Source of the DNA: SIG440 sp045592585
GTDB taxonomy: Bacteria; Bacillota; Clostridia; Monoglobales; Monoglobaceae
Length of the DNA stretch: 5,053 nt
Direction of reading: 5' to 3'
Assembly (NCBI GenBank): GCA_045592585.1
Contig: JAZNVB010000116.1
Coordinates: forward strand, 1-5,053
A program made the translations under genes and the position numbers. Positions within the stretch are counted from its first letter, which is position 1, and every line of letters begins with the position of its first letter. The notes below the pieces were generated by a model, which worked only from the letters and a program-made list of their open reading frames with translations, made no database searches and was not told the origin of the DNA. Shown here in pieces: positions 1 through 5,053 of the stretch.

Positions 1-3
1 TGT

Positions 4-42
4 CTTTGTCAGCGTGTCGACTTTATCGACACGCTGACAAAG
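4..42. repeat. Long perfect palindrome (17-bp stem) at the window edge
   Basis: Bases 4-20 are the exact reverse complement of 26-42, leaving a 5-base loop (21-25, cttta). This is a 17-bp uninterrupted stem with the GTGTCGA/TCGACAC core nearest the loop. It lies just beyond the end of the SLH operon. It has no T-run on the plus strand, and on the minus strand only a few bases remain before the window ends, so a terminator role cannot be judged. Its right arm shares bases 37-42 with the neighbouring hairpin, so the two cannot both form fully in one transcript. It could be a second terminator, a dispersed palindromic repeat, or part of an element that continues outside the window. Confidence 0.75.
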
Positions 43-65
43 GCTCCCTGGACGGGAGCCTTTGT
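37..65 (-). terminator. Probable bidirectional terminator after the SLH gene
   Basis: Bases 37-48 (ACAAAGGCTCCC) pair perfectly with 54-65 around a 5-base loop, giving a 12-bp stem with a GC-rich upper half. It begins 7 bases past the SLH stop codon on the minus strand, where an operon terminator is expected. The AAAGG/CCTTT base gives a short T-tract on both strands. On the minus strand it is only TTT before GTC. On the plus strand it is TTTGTTTCGTT, so the site could also stop a convergent gene from beyond the left edge. The weak minus-strand U-tract is the main reservation. Confidence 0.7.
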
Positions 66-72
66 TTCGTTA

Positions 73-726
73 TTATTCAAAATTCATTATTCTTAAAGTT
101 TTCTTTTCTATGCCGTTACTGCCATCGCAAATTACATAACTTGTTGAACCATCAGTGCTCCAGCTTGTTTGCACCATTACCGGAATATCCAATGCAGTTG
201 CAAACATCAGCGCAACATCACCACGGATTGCAGGAACATCCACCTCCAGCATCAAATCGCTTGTAATACCAATCTTTTGGGCTGTGCGTGTGTACCCCAT
301 CGGATAGCCGCCCGTCTGGTCTGCCATAGGGCCATAACCGAGAGTTTCTACCAACATTTTGATAATTTCCTCATTGGTGATTGTGGCTTCGGGATTGAAA
401 TTTCCATTTTCGTCACCCTCTGCAATCATCAGATCCTTTACACAGTTTATATAATTCTTTGCCCAATGGGTATCGGGAACATCAGCAAAGGCACTGGGCT
501 CAACATTATCGGCAAAGCTATCTACATTCAGTCCGTAAATAACGCATATCATTTTTGCCGCCTCGGCACGGGTAATGGTGTCATCAAGACGCATATTTCC
601 ATCATCATCACCCACCATAATCTTCAAGTCCTTCAAATCCTTTAACTGTTCTTCGCTTGGTGCAGCAAAGACAACAGCCGATAATAACATAACAAATATA
701 AGCATACAAGAAATAATTTTTTTCAT
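73..726 (-). CDS. Secreted SLH-domain protein
   Basis: This is a 217-residue exported protein built almost entirely of S-layer homology (SLH) repeats. In the family these bind secondary cell-wall polysaccharide and hold proteins on the Gram-positive surface. Residues 1-21 form a type I signal peptide: KK, a hydrophobic core, then VFA before APSEEQ. Repeat 1 is about 28-68, with ITRAEAAKM at 51-59. Repeat 2 is about 80-128, with FADVPDTHWAKNYI and the TRAE-like position changed to ITNEE. Repeat 3 is about 140-183, degenerate, with AIRGDVALM. A tail of about 34 residues (184-217, rich in S, T, G and D) follows. No enzymatic domain is visible, so it may be a wall-binding or ligand-presenting protein and not an anchored enzyme. 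The ATG start has an AAGGG ribosome site 9 bases upstream. It is the third gene of the operon, 17 bases after the M56 gene, so it is probably co-regulated by the BlaI-type repressor. The SLH assignment is firm; the exact role is unknown. Confidence 0.88.
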   Translation of the reverse strand: MKKIISCMLIFVMLLSAVVFAAPSEEQLKDLKDLKIMVGDDDGNMRLDDTITRAEAAKMICVIYGLNVDSFADNVEPSAFADVPDTHWAKNYINCVKDLMIAEGDENGNFNPEATITNEEIIKMLVETLGYGPMADQTGGYPMGYTRTAQKIGITSDLMLEVDVPAIRGDVALMFATALDIPVMVQTSWSTDGSTSYVICDGSNGIEKKTLRIMNFE

Positions 727-743
727 ATCACATATCCCTTTCG

Positions 744-2168
744 TTAATAAATTATATATTCGCTTTCTATTTTCCAGTTGTTACGCATTGTACCTCTCAG
801 CACAACGTCATAAGTCTTTTCTTTTTCCAACCCGTCTATAACATAAGATGCCGAATGTGAAACAGGAATACTAAAGCTGTGAACCTCTCTTCCGCTTTCG
901 CCGTCGTTAACAAATACGTCAATTACTTCCTGAGCATTTGAACGGATACCCAACCTTATGCATCCACTTTCGTCAGGCTTTATATCAGAGATAATTCGTG
1001 TATCTCCGCCTTCAGAATTAAACTCGCCCACAACAGAAGGTGTTTTCTCATGCTCGTCTTTTGGCTTGGGGACTAATTCTGTTTCCAGTGTTTCTGTCGG
1101 AATTGTATCGTCTTCCATAACCGGTTTCTCAATTTCAGGCACAACATCTTCTGTTTCAGGCAAAGTCTTTTTGGGAGCAACAAGAACACGTTCAATCGTT
1201 TGTCCGTCATACTGTGCACTGCCTATTATAATTCCACAGGCACAGACCAAACAGAATGTGATTATCATTGTAACCACAATACCTGCAACACGGATTGGGG
1301 GGCTTGTTCTATCCCCTTTGCCTATAACCGAAAATCGTCTTTTAAGGCACTTTCCTCCTGATGATAAGCCTGCCGCAAGAAAACCTTTGAAGTTAGCTTC
1401 ATTTTGAGAAATCTCAAGAATTGTCTGCATATACTCTCGTTTTTGTCGATCGCACATATTATTTACTGCCATAGCATCGCAGGAAACCTCGCAAGCTTCA
1501 TTTAACTGCCGTACAAGATAATACACCAATGGATTAAACCAGTGAATACATTTAACTGCTGTCGCAAACCACTTTATACCGATATCATTGCGGCGTATAT
1601 GAACACCCTCATGAGCTGTTATGTACTGCATTTTATCGGTGTTATATACCTTTTTAGGAATATAAAGCGCAGCCCTTAAACCTCCAACAAGAATTGGCGC
1701 TGCTACCTTGTCACTGACACGAATTTCAGCTTTTCCAAAGTTATGACCATATACAGAATTTTTGTATAAATGATTTTTAAAAACCATATTCAACACAACT
1801 GTTTTGATAAGTAAAGCAACTGCCGCCACAAGCCATACCGCCGCAACAATCTCAAAACCTTTCGTGCCACCATCTGTCTGCACAGCTTGTGACATATAAA
1901 CCCCGCTATAATCCTCAAATACAGAAATTTCGAAAGCAGGCTTTGCCGATACAATGCTGATAGTCTGCGATACTGTTTGTGGCAGCTTTAGATCTGTTTT
2001 GATTTTAAGAGGACATATAAGCACTATCAACGCTGAAAGCCAAATATAAAACTGGCATCTAACACCGAAAAATCTCTCGGTTAGAGGTTTTACCGCAAAC
2101 AAAAATAATATAAATAAGCTACCGATTGCAGACATTATCAGCACCGATACAAAAATTTCGGCTAGCAT
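744..2168 (-). CDS. BlaR1/MecR1-type M56 membrane metallopeptidase with non-PBP sensor domain
   Basis: This is a 474-residue membrane sensor protease. Known relatives (BlaR1, MecR1) respond to an outside signal by activating a cytoplasmic zinc protease, which leads to loss of a BlaI-type repressor. Hydrophobic segments lie at about 4-26, 38-53, 106-130 and 294-317, the four-helix M56 layout. The catalytic loop lies between helices 3 and 4. It carries HEGVH (H186, E187, H190) and, downstream, the E-x-x-C-D motif (E227, C230, D231), which supplies the expected third zinc ligand. KRRFSVI (276-282) follows, as in many M56 proteins. After helix 4 comes an acidic, Pro/Glu/Thr-rich linker (about 330-385) and a beta-rich region (about 388-474) ending in a YVIDGLEKEKTYDVVLRG stretch that resembles a fibronectin-III or Ig-like strand pattern. 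The penicillin-binding domain of BlaR1 and its SxxK/KTG motifs are absent. The start is ATG with a GAGGAGG site 7 bases upstream, inside the 15-base gap after the repressor gene. Family membership is secure; the ligand and the substrate are inferred. Confidence 0.88.
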   Translation of the reverse strand: MLAEIFVSVLIMSAIGSLFILFLFAVKPLTERFFGVRCQFYIWLSALIVLICPLKIKTDLKLPQTVSQTISIVSAKPAFEISVFEDYSGVYMSQAVQTDGGTKGFEIVAAVWLVAAVALLIKTVVLNMVFKNHLYKNSVYGHNFGKAEIRVSDKVAAPILVGGLRAALYIPKKVYNTDKMQYITAHEGVHIRRNDIGIKWFATAVKCIHWFNPLVYYLVRQLNEACEVSCDAMAVNNMCDRQKREYMQTILEISQNEANFKGFLAAGLSSGGKCLKRRFSVIGKGDRTSPPIRVAGIVVTMIITFCLVCACGIIIGSAQYDGQTIERVLVAPKKTLPETEDVVPEIEKPVMEDDTIPTETLETELVPKPKDEHEKTPSVVGEFNSEGGDTRIISDIKPDESGCIRLGIRSNAQEVIDVFVNDGESGREVHSFSIPVSHSASYVIDGLEKEKTYDVVLRGTMRNNWKIESEYIIY

Positions 2169-2183
2169 ATCGTTTCCTCCTCA

Positions 2184-2549
2184 TTACAGATTAAACAGCT
2201 TTTTAAGCTCATCAATATCCTCCATTGTTACATCTCCACTGCCAATAAGAGATGCCGCAAGTTCGCGGGCAGAACCACCGTACAGACGGGAAATCAGCTT
2301 TGAGGTCTGCTCCTTTTTGTATTCCTCACGCATCAAAACCGGCGAATAGTGGATAACACGATTAACCTTTTCAGAACAGACAATCCCTTTTTCAGCAAGT
2401 CGAAGAAGCATTGTTCCTACGGTATTATACTTCCACTTATCATCAGCAATACCATCACATACCGCCTGAATACTGAGAGGCTTGTCCGACCGCCACAACA
2501 CCTCCATAATTTCAAGCTCGGCTGCACTGATATCCTTTGTGTCTTTCAC
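2184..2549 (-). CDS. BlaI/MecI/CopY-family transcriptional repressor
   Basis: This 121-residue protein is a winged-helix dimeric repressor of the family that binds TACAnnTGTA palindromes and is inactivated through its partner M56 protease. The N-terminal DNA-binding domain is typical: ISAAELEIMEVLW (8-19), a helix-turn-helix ending in the recognition helix around KYNTVGTMLLRLAEKGIV (40-57), and a wing at 62-72 (NRVIHYSPVL). The C-terminal dimerisation helices contain LYGG (89-92) and end in EDIDELKKLF. The length matches the family. In S. aureus BlaI the cleaved bond is N101-F102 by recollection. Aligned by eye on LYGG, the equivalent here is S100-L101, so cleavage specificity would have to differ. 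The start is GTG, fixed by a GGAGGTGA site 5 bases upstream. It is first in the operon with the M56 protease and the SLH protein. Operators just upstream of it indicate autoregulation. No beta-lactamase lies nearby, so blaI is not assigned as a symbol. Confidence 0.92.
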   Translation of the reverse strand: MKDTKDISAAELEIMEVLWRSDKPLSIQAVCDGIADDKWKYNTVGTMLLRLAEKGIVCSEKVNRVIHYSPVLMREEYKKEQTSKLISRLYGGSARELAASLIGSGDVTMEDIDELKKLFNL

Positions 2550-2554
2550 TTATA

Positions 2555-2562
2555 TCACCTCC
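2555..2562 (-). promoter_or_regulatory. Strong Shine-Dalgarno site fixing the repressor's GTG start
   Basis: On the minus strand GGAGGTGA, a near-perfect match to the 16S anti-Shine-Dalgarno, ends 5 bases before GTG at 2549-2547. No ATG lies at a usable distance, so this site decides the non-ATG start of the repressor gene. Confidence 0.85.
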
Positions 2563-2573
2563 GTAAAATTTGC

Positions 2574-2625
2574 AAAAAATTTACTCCTACAATTGTAAGT
2601 TAATTATATCTTACACTTGTAGGAG
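2574..2625 (-). terminator. Candidate ligA terminator built from the operator inverted repeat
   Basis: On the minus strand the arm at 2625-2610 (CTCCTACAAGTGTAAG) pairs with 2599-2584 at 15 of 16 positions, with one internal mismatch and a 10-base AT-rich loop. Four bases later comes a run of six T (2579-2574). A ligA read-through transcript would contain the whole hairpin. A transcript started at the repressor promoter would begin near 2601, inside the loop, and would carry only one arm. This could stop ligA mRNA while sparing the repressor operon. The 4-base gap before the T-run and the mismatch make it imperfect, and the symmetry is also explained by the operators. Confidence 0.45.
2588..2621 (-). 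promoter_or_regulatory. Paired BlaI/MecI-type operators
   Basis: There are two decamers of the TACAnnTGTA form: TACAATTGTA at 2588-2597, a perfect palindrome, and TACACTTGTA at 2612-2621. Their centres are 24 bp apart. The second lies between the -35 and -10 boxes, overlapping the first bases of the -10. The first lies just downstream of the expected start of transcription. TACAnnTGTA is the known recognition core of BlaI/MecI repressors, and the repressor gene starts 39 bases away, so autorepression of the three-gene operon is very likely. I saw no further copy by eye elsewhere in the window. Confidence 0.88.
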
Positions 2626-2636
2626 CATTTTGTCAA
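2608..2636 (-). promoter_or_regulatory. Promoter of the repressor-M56-SLH operon
   Basis: On the minus strand there is a perfect -35 TTGACA (2636-2631), then 17 bases, then TAAGAT (2613-2608) as -10. A perfect TATAAT (2608-2603) follows immediately but sits 22 bases from the -35, so it is either an alternative -10 or a coincidence. The start would be near 2601, giving a leader of about 50 bases. The -35 lies only 13 bases past the ligA stop codon. Repressor operators overlap the spacer and the start region. Confidence 0.8.
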
Positions 2637-2649
2637 GAGTTTTTTTAAT

Positions 2650-4629
2650 TTATATCATTTTTAACAGTTCTTCTTCTGTTATTACGTTAATTCCAAGGGC
2701 TTGGGCTTTATCCAGCTTGCTGCCCGCTTCCTCTCCGGCAACCACAAAGTTGGTCTTTTTTGACACCGAGCCCGACACCTTGCCGCCATTGTCCTCAATT
2801 AACTTTTGCGCCTCGGAACGTTTAAGGGTAGGAAATGTTCCTGTAAGAACAAATGTCTTGCCCTCCAAAGTGCCGCCTGTGGGCTTTTCTTCGGCAATCA
2901 TATTTACACCTGCATTCTTCATTCTTTCAATCAAGTCTTTTGTTTCAGGCTCGCTGAAATAGTGAACAAGGCTTTCTGCCATTTTTACTCCCACATCATC
3001 AATTGCCGACACCTGTTCAATTGATGCCGCCATAATATCATCTATATTGCCAAAATGCTGCGCTATATTCTTTGCCGCCTTAGCACCGATAAGACGAATA
3101 CCCAAACCACAAAGAAGCTTGTCAAGGGGGTTTTTCTTTGCAGTTTCAATTGCGTCAATAAGATTCTGCGCAGATTTATCAGCAAAACGGTCGAGTGCCA
3201 CCACATCCTCGTATTTAAGATAAAAAAGGTCTGCGGTATTCTTTATCAGTCCTGATTCCACAAGCTGCTCAACAATCATATCGCCAAGACCCTCGATATC
3301 CATTGCGCCCCTTGATGCAAAGTGGATTATACTGCGTACCCTTTGCGCAGGACAGTTTGTGCTTACACATCTAAGCGCCGCCTCGCCTTCTTCACGGAAA
3401 AGTGCCTCGCCGCAAGCGGGACAAATCGTTGGCATAACAAATTCACGTTCGGCTCCTGTTCTCTTTTCTTTAAGAACCTCAGCAACCTCGGGGATAATAT
3501 CACCGGCCTTTTGTATCAGCACACGGTCGCCAATCATCAATCCCTTTTCACGGATAAAATCTTCGTTATGGAGTGTTGCACGGCTGACTGTTGAACCTGC
3601 AACCCTTACAGGGGTGAGAACTGCATTTGGGGTAATAACACCCGTTCTTCCAACCTGAACTATAATATCCTCAACGATTGTTTCCTGCTGCTCGGCAGGG
3701 AACTTATAAGCAATCGCCCACTTTGGAACCTTGGTAGTTGTGCCAAGCACTTCACGTTGGCTAAGGCTGTTAACCTTTACTACCGCACCGTCAATATCAA
3801 AAGGAAGGCTGGAACGTTCCTTGCCTATATTCTGAATTTCATCAAATGCATCCTCCATCGTGCTGAACACCGAACGTCTGGGGCTAACTTTAAATCCAAG
3901 CGATTTAAGCCATTCAAGACCTTCTTTATGGGTTGCAAGATTTGTATTTGAGGTCTGCTGAATATTAAAAATAAACACATCAAGATTTCTCTTTGCGGTA
4001 ATTTTACTATCAAGCTGTCTGAGAGAGCCCGCCGCCGCATTTCGAGGATTTGCAAAAAGCGGTTCATCTGCATTTTTCCGTTCATTATTCAATGCATCAA
4101 AGCTGGCTTTGGGCATATATACCTCGCCTCTTACTTCAAGTCGTTCAACAGCTTCGGGCAAAATCAATGGAATAGATTTTATCGTTTTAAGATTTTCGGT
4201 AATGTTTTCACCAACAGCTCCGTCACCACGGGTAGAGCCTTTGACAAATCTTCCGTTTTCGTACTCCAATGATACAGATAAACCGTCAATCTTCATTTCA
4301 ACAACATATTCGCAAGGCTGACCATCTAAACCCTGTTTAACCCTCTTGTCAAAATCCATAATTTCGTCCTTTGAAAATACATCACCAAGGCTTTGCATAG
4401 GAATTTCATGCTGAACCTGTTCAAACTCTTTAAGTGCCACACCGCCTACACGCTTTGTGGGGGAGTTTTCGTCGGCAAATTCAGGATTTTCCTCCTCCAG
4501 CTTAATCAGTTTGTGAAGAAGAATGTCATATTCATAATCCGAAATTGTGGGGTTATCCAGTACATAATAATTGTGGTTGTGTTCCTCAATTTCTTTTCTT
4601 AGCAAAAGAATTTCATTTTCAATACTCAT
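2650..4629 (-). CDS. ligA: NAD+-dependent DNA ligase LigA
   Basis: The enzyme seals 3'-OH/5'-phosphate nicks in DNA using NAD+, joining Okazaki fragments and finishing repair; it is essential in most bacteria. With the ATG start it has 659 residues, near the usual length of about 670, and looks intact. The Ia domain shows HNHNYYVLDNPTISDYEYD (17-35), which binds NMN. The adenylation motif is KIDG, with K113 as the AMP-accepting lysine. RGDG (134-137), the NPRNAAAGSLRQLD block (194-207), DGAVVK (280-285) and YKFPAE follow. An OB fold comes next, then the four-cysteine zinc finger (C403, C406, C421, C426), the helix-hairpin-helix region (about 430-580) and a C-terminal BRCT domain (about 585-659, LEGKTFVLTGTF). 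An in-frame GTG at 4638 would add three residues. ATG is preferred because it fits the family N-terminus, and GAAAGG lies 12 bases upstream, too close to the GTG to serve it. It overlaps the upstream cysteine-rich gene by 11 bases, suggesting coupled translation. Confidence 0.98.
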   Translation of the reverse strand: MSIENEILLLRKEIEEHNHNYYVLDNPTISDYEYDILLHKLIKLEEENPEFADENSPTKRVGGVALKEFEQVQHEIPMQSLGDVFSKDEIMDFDKRVKQGLDGQPCEYVVEMKIDGLSVSLEYENGRFVKGSTRGDGAVGENITENLKTIKSIPLILPEAVERLEVRGEVYMPKASFDALNNERKNADEPLFANPRNAAAGSLRQLDSKITAKRNLDVFIFNIQQTSNTNLATHKEGLEWLKSLGFKVSPRRSVFSTMEDAFDEIQNIGKERSSLPFDIDGAVVKVNSLSQREVLGTTTKVPKWAIAYKFPAEQQETIVEDIIVQVGRTGVITPNAVLTPVRVAGSTVSRATLHNEDFIREKGLMIGDRVLIQKAGDIIPEVAEVLKEKRTGAEREFVMPTICPACGEALFREEGEAALRCVSTNCPAQRVRSIIHFASRGAMDIEGLGDMIVEQLVESGLIKNTADLFYLKYEDVVALDRFADKSAQNLIDAIETAKKNPLDKLLCGLGIRLIGAKAAKNIAQHFGNIDDIMAASIEQVSAIDDVGVKMAESLVHYFSEPETKDLIERMKNAGVNMIAEEKPTGGTLEGKTFVLTGTFPTLKRSEAQKLIEDNGGKVSGSVSKKTNFVVAGEEAGSKLDKAQALGINVITEEELLKMI

Positions 4630-4870
4630 TTTCGCCACAAGCCTTTCGTTTCAGGTATTTCATTACATAATCGTAACCGCTTTCTATATGGGGTAGAATA
4701 CAGTTGCTGCAATCCTTAATCGCTTCTCCATTTTTACCTTTAATCATATCATAGTTTCCCTCACAATCCATATTATATAAGGGACAAAAACAAAAAAGGC
4801 AGTTCATATTGCCAACCTTGTGGCAAGGATAGAACTCACATTCACGGTTTTCAAAGTATTTATAGCTCAT
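4619..4870 (-). CDS. Small cysteine-rich domain protein (probable metal binder)
   Basis: This 83-residue, probably cytoplasmic protein has no signal peptide or membrane segment. It has nine cysteines: C11, C16, C24, C27, C29, C36, C54, C57 and C78. The layout CEFYPCHK, then NCLFCFCPLY, then C36, then KDCSNCILPH, ending in a YDYVMKYL helix, matches the 'cysteine-rich small domain' family (PF04071) as I remember it. That family is thought to bind metal, but its biochemical role is not established. The paired CxxC/CxC and CxxC groups would suit zinc or an iron-sulfur cluster. ATG at 4870 is chosen over an in-frame TTG at 4888 because AGGGTGA (4884-4878) sits 7 bases before the ATG and would lie inside the longer reading. 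It is first in the transcript and its last 11 bases overlap the start of ligA. A role linked to the ligase is possible from this arrangement alone, but it may be simple co-transcription. Confidence 0.87.
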   Translation of the reverse strand: MSYKYFENRECEFYPCHKVGNMNCLFCFCPLYNMDCEGNYDMIKGKNGEAIKDCSNCILPHIESGYDYVMKYLKRKACGENEY

Positions 4871-4877
4871 AATAATA

Positions 4878-4884
4878 TCACCCT
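4878..4884 (-). promoter_or_regulatory. Ribosome binding site choosing ATG over TTG
   Basis: Minus-strand AGGGTGA matches the anti-Shine-Dalgarno and ends 7 bases before the ATG at 4870-4868. It lies downstream of the alternative TTG (4888-4886), so it excludes that start for the cysteine-rich protein. Confidence 0.8.
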
Positions 4885-4906
4885 GCAAGCATTAGTAACT
4901 ATCAAC

Positions 4907-4935
4907 ATTTTAACATGTTTAAAAGTTTGTGTCAA
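4907..4935 (-). promoter_or_regulatory. Promoter of the cysteine-rich/ligA unit
   Basis: On the minus strand there is a perfect TTGACA (4935-4930), a 17-base spacer, then TAAAAT (4912-4907). Transcription would begin near 4900, giving a leader of about 30 bases before the ATG at 4870. The spacer carries the palindrome AACATGTT (4912-4919), a possible but unsupported operator. The -35 starts two bases from the end of the structured element to its right. Confidence 0.82.
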
Positions 4936-4936
4936 G

Positions 4937-5034
4937 AACAAAGCGGCTACGCCGCACGCCTTGCGGCGGTCGGAGCATTTACGCTTTGTTTGCCCAAGTG
5001 CATTTCGGCAAAGCCGAAAATTTTGCACGGGCAA
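4937..5034. repeat. GC-rich non-coding element of nested hairpins
   Basis: Two neighbouring structured modules fill the gap upstream of the promoter. Module 1 (4937-4990) is closed by AACAAAGCG/CGCTTTGTT, a 9-bp stem. Inside it GCGGC-tac-GCCGC (4943-4955) competes with GCCGC-7 nt-GCGGC (4951-4967). Module 2 (4990-5034) is one long hairpin. TTGCCC pairs with GGGCAA, then after a 2-base bulge GTGCA with TGCAC, then TTTCGGC with GCCGAAA around an AAA loop, with a few unpaired bases on the right arm. The GC-rich stretch contrasts with the AT-rich promoter beside it. No T-run follows on either strand, so a plain terminator is unlikely. The look is that of a REP/MITE-type dispersed repeat; copies elsewhere cannot be checked here. 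Bases 5035-5053 show nothing recognisable. Confidence 0.65.
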
Positions 5035-5053
5035 TCTAAATCTTGTTTTTATA

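Noticed and set aside
169..645. 158-codon plus-strand open frame antisense to the SLH gene
   Set aside because: The translation is rich in His, Cys and Ile with no domain or ribosome site. The opposite strand encodes clear SLH repeats with a signal peptide.
655..726. Lipobox around Cys7 of the SLH protein
   Set aside because: The cysteine precedes the hydrophobic core, and the cleavage-site region reads VFA-AP, so it fits a type I signal peptide and not a lipoprotein.
958..1407. 149-codon plus-strand open frame inside the M56 gene
   Set aside because: It is a Ser/Thr-rich shadow of the acidic linker and fourth helix on the other strand. It has no recognisable family and no suitable start signals.
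744..2549. Beta-lactam resistance locus (blaI-blaR1)
   Set aside because: No beta-lactamase or PBP gene is present and the protease lacks the penicillin-binding domain, so the family names do not carry the resistance function here.
3825..4085. 86-codon minus-strand frame within ligA
   Set aside because: It is out of frame with an intact, motif-complete ligase, so it is an overlapping shadow.
4990..5034. tRNA-like or riboswitch-like fold
   Set aside because: It folds as a single long interrupted hairpin with no cloverleaf arms, anticodon loop, T-loop consensus or known aptamer core.
4867..5052. Minus-strand open frame of 61 codons ending at a TGA that overlaps the ATG of the cysteine-rich gene
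   Set aside because: It runs through the hairpin element and the promoter, has no ATG near its beginning within the window, and translates to an Arg/Cys-rich sequence typical of repeat DNA. The ATGA overlap looks coincidental.

Overview
The window reads as an ordinary chromosomal stretch of a moderately AT-rich low-GC Gram-positive bacterium. It is most likely a member of Clostridia, possibly a gut or uncultured lineage. The grounds are strong AGGAGG-type ribosome binding sites, canonical TTGACA promoters, a BlaI/M56 regulator pair, a small SLH-domain envelope protein and a small cysteine-rich protein of a family common in anaerobic Firmicutes. No marker gene fixes the genus. All five supported genes lie on the minus strand, so transcription runs from high to low coordinates.

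Right part (about 4619-5053). A GC-rich, hairpin-dense non-coding element (4937-5034) abuts a near-consensus promoter (4907-4935). The promoter drives a two-gene unit: an 83-residue cysteine-rich, probably metal-binding protein, then a complete NAD+-dependent DNA ligase (ligA). The two genes overlap by 11 bases, so they are probably translationally coupled.

Middle (2550-2650). The ligA/regulator gap holds a promoter, two TACAnnTGTA operators of the BlaI/MecI type, and a larger inverted repeat built from those operators. On the minus strand the repeat is followed by a T-run. The same bases may therefore act as repressor binding site and as ligA terminator.

Left part (1-2549). A tight three-gene operon encodes a BlaI/MecI/CopY-family repressor, a BlaR1/MecR1-type membrane metalloprotease (M56) and a secreted SLH-domain protein, with 15- and 17-base gaps. 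The protease keeps the zinc motif but has no penicillin-binding sensor domain. It carries instead an acidic, proline-containing linker and a small beta-rich domain of unrecognised type. No beta-lactamase or PBP gene is present. The simplest reading is an autoregulated envelope-sensing system whose signal is not obviously a beta-lactam: the protease senses an extracellular state, inactivates the repressor, and the operon, including the SLH protein, is induced. The operon ends in a bidirectional hairpin that overlaps a second, 17-bp perfect hairpin at the window edge.

The most interesting items are the re-purposed BlaI/M56 module with its SLH partner, the dual-use operator/terminator, and the two structured non-coding elements at the ends of the window.
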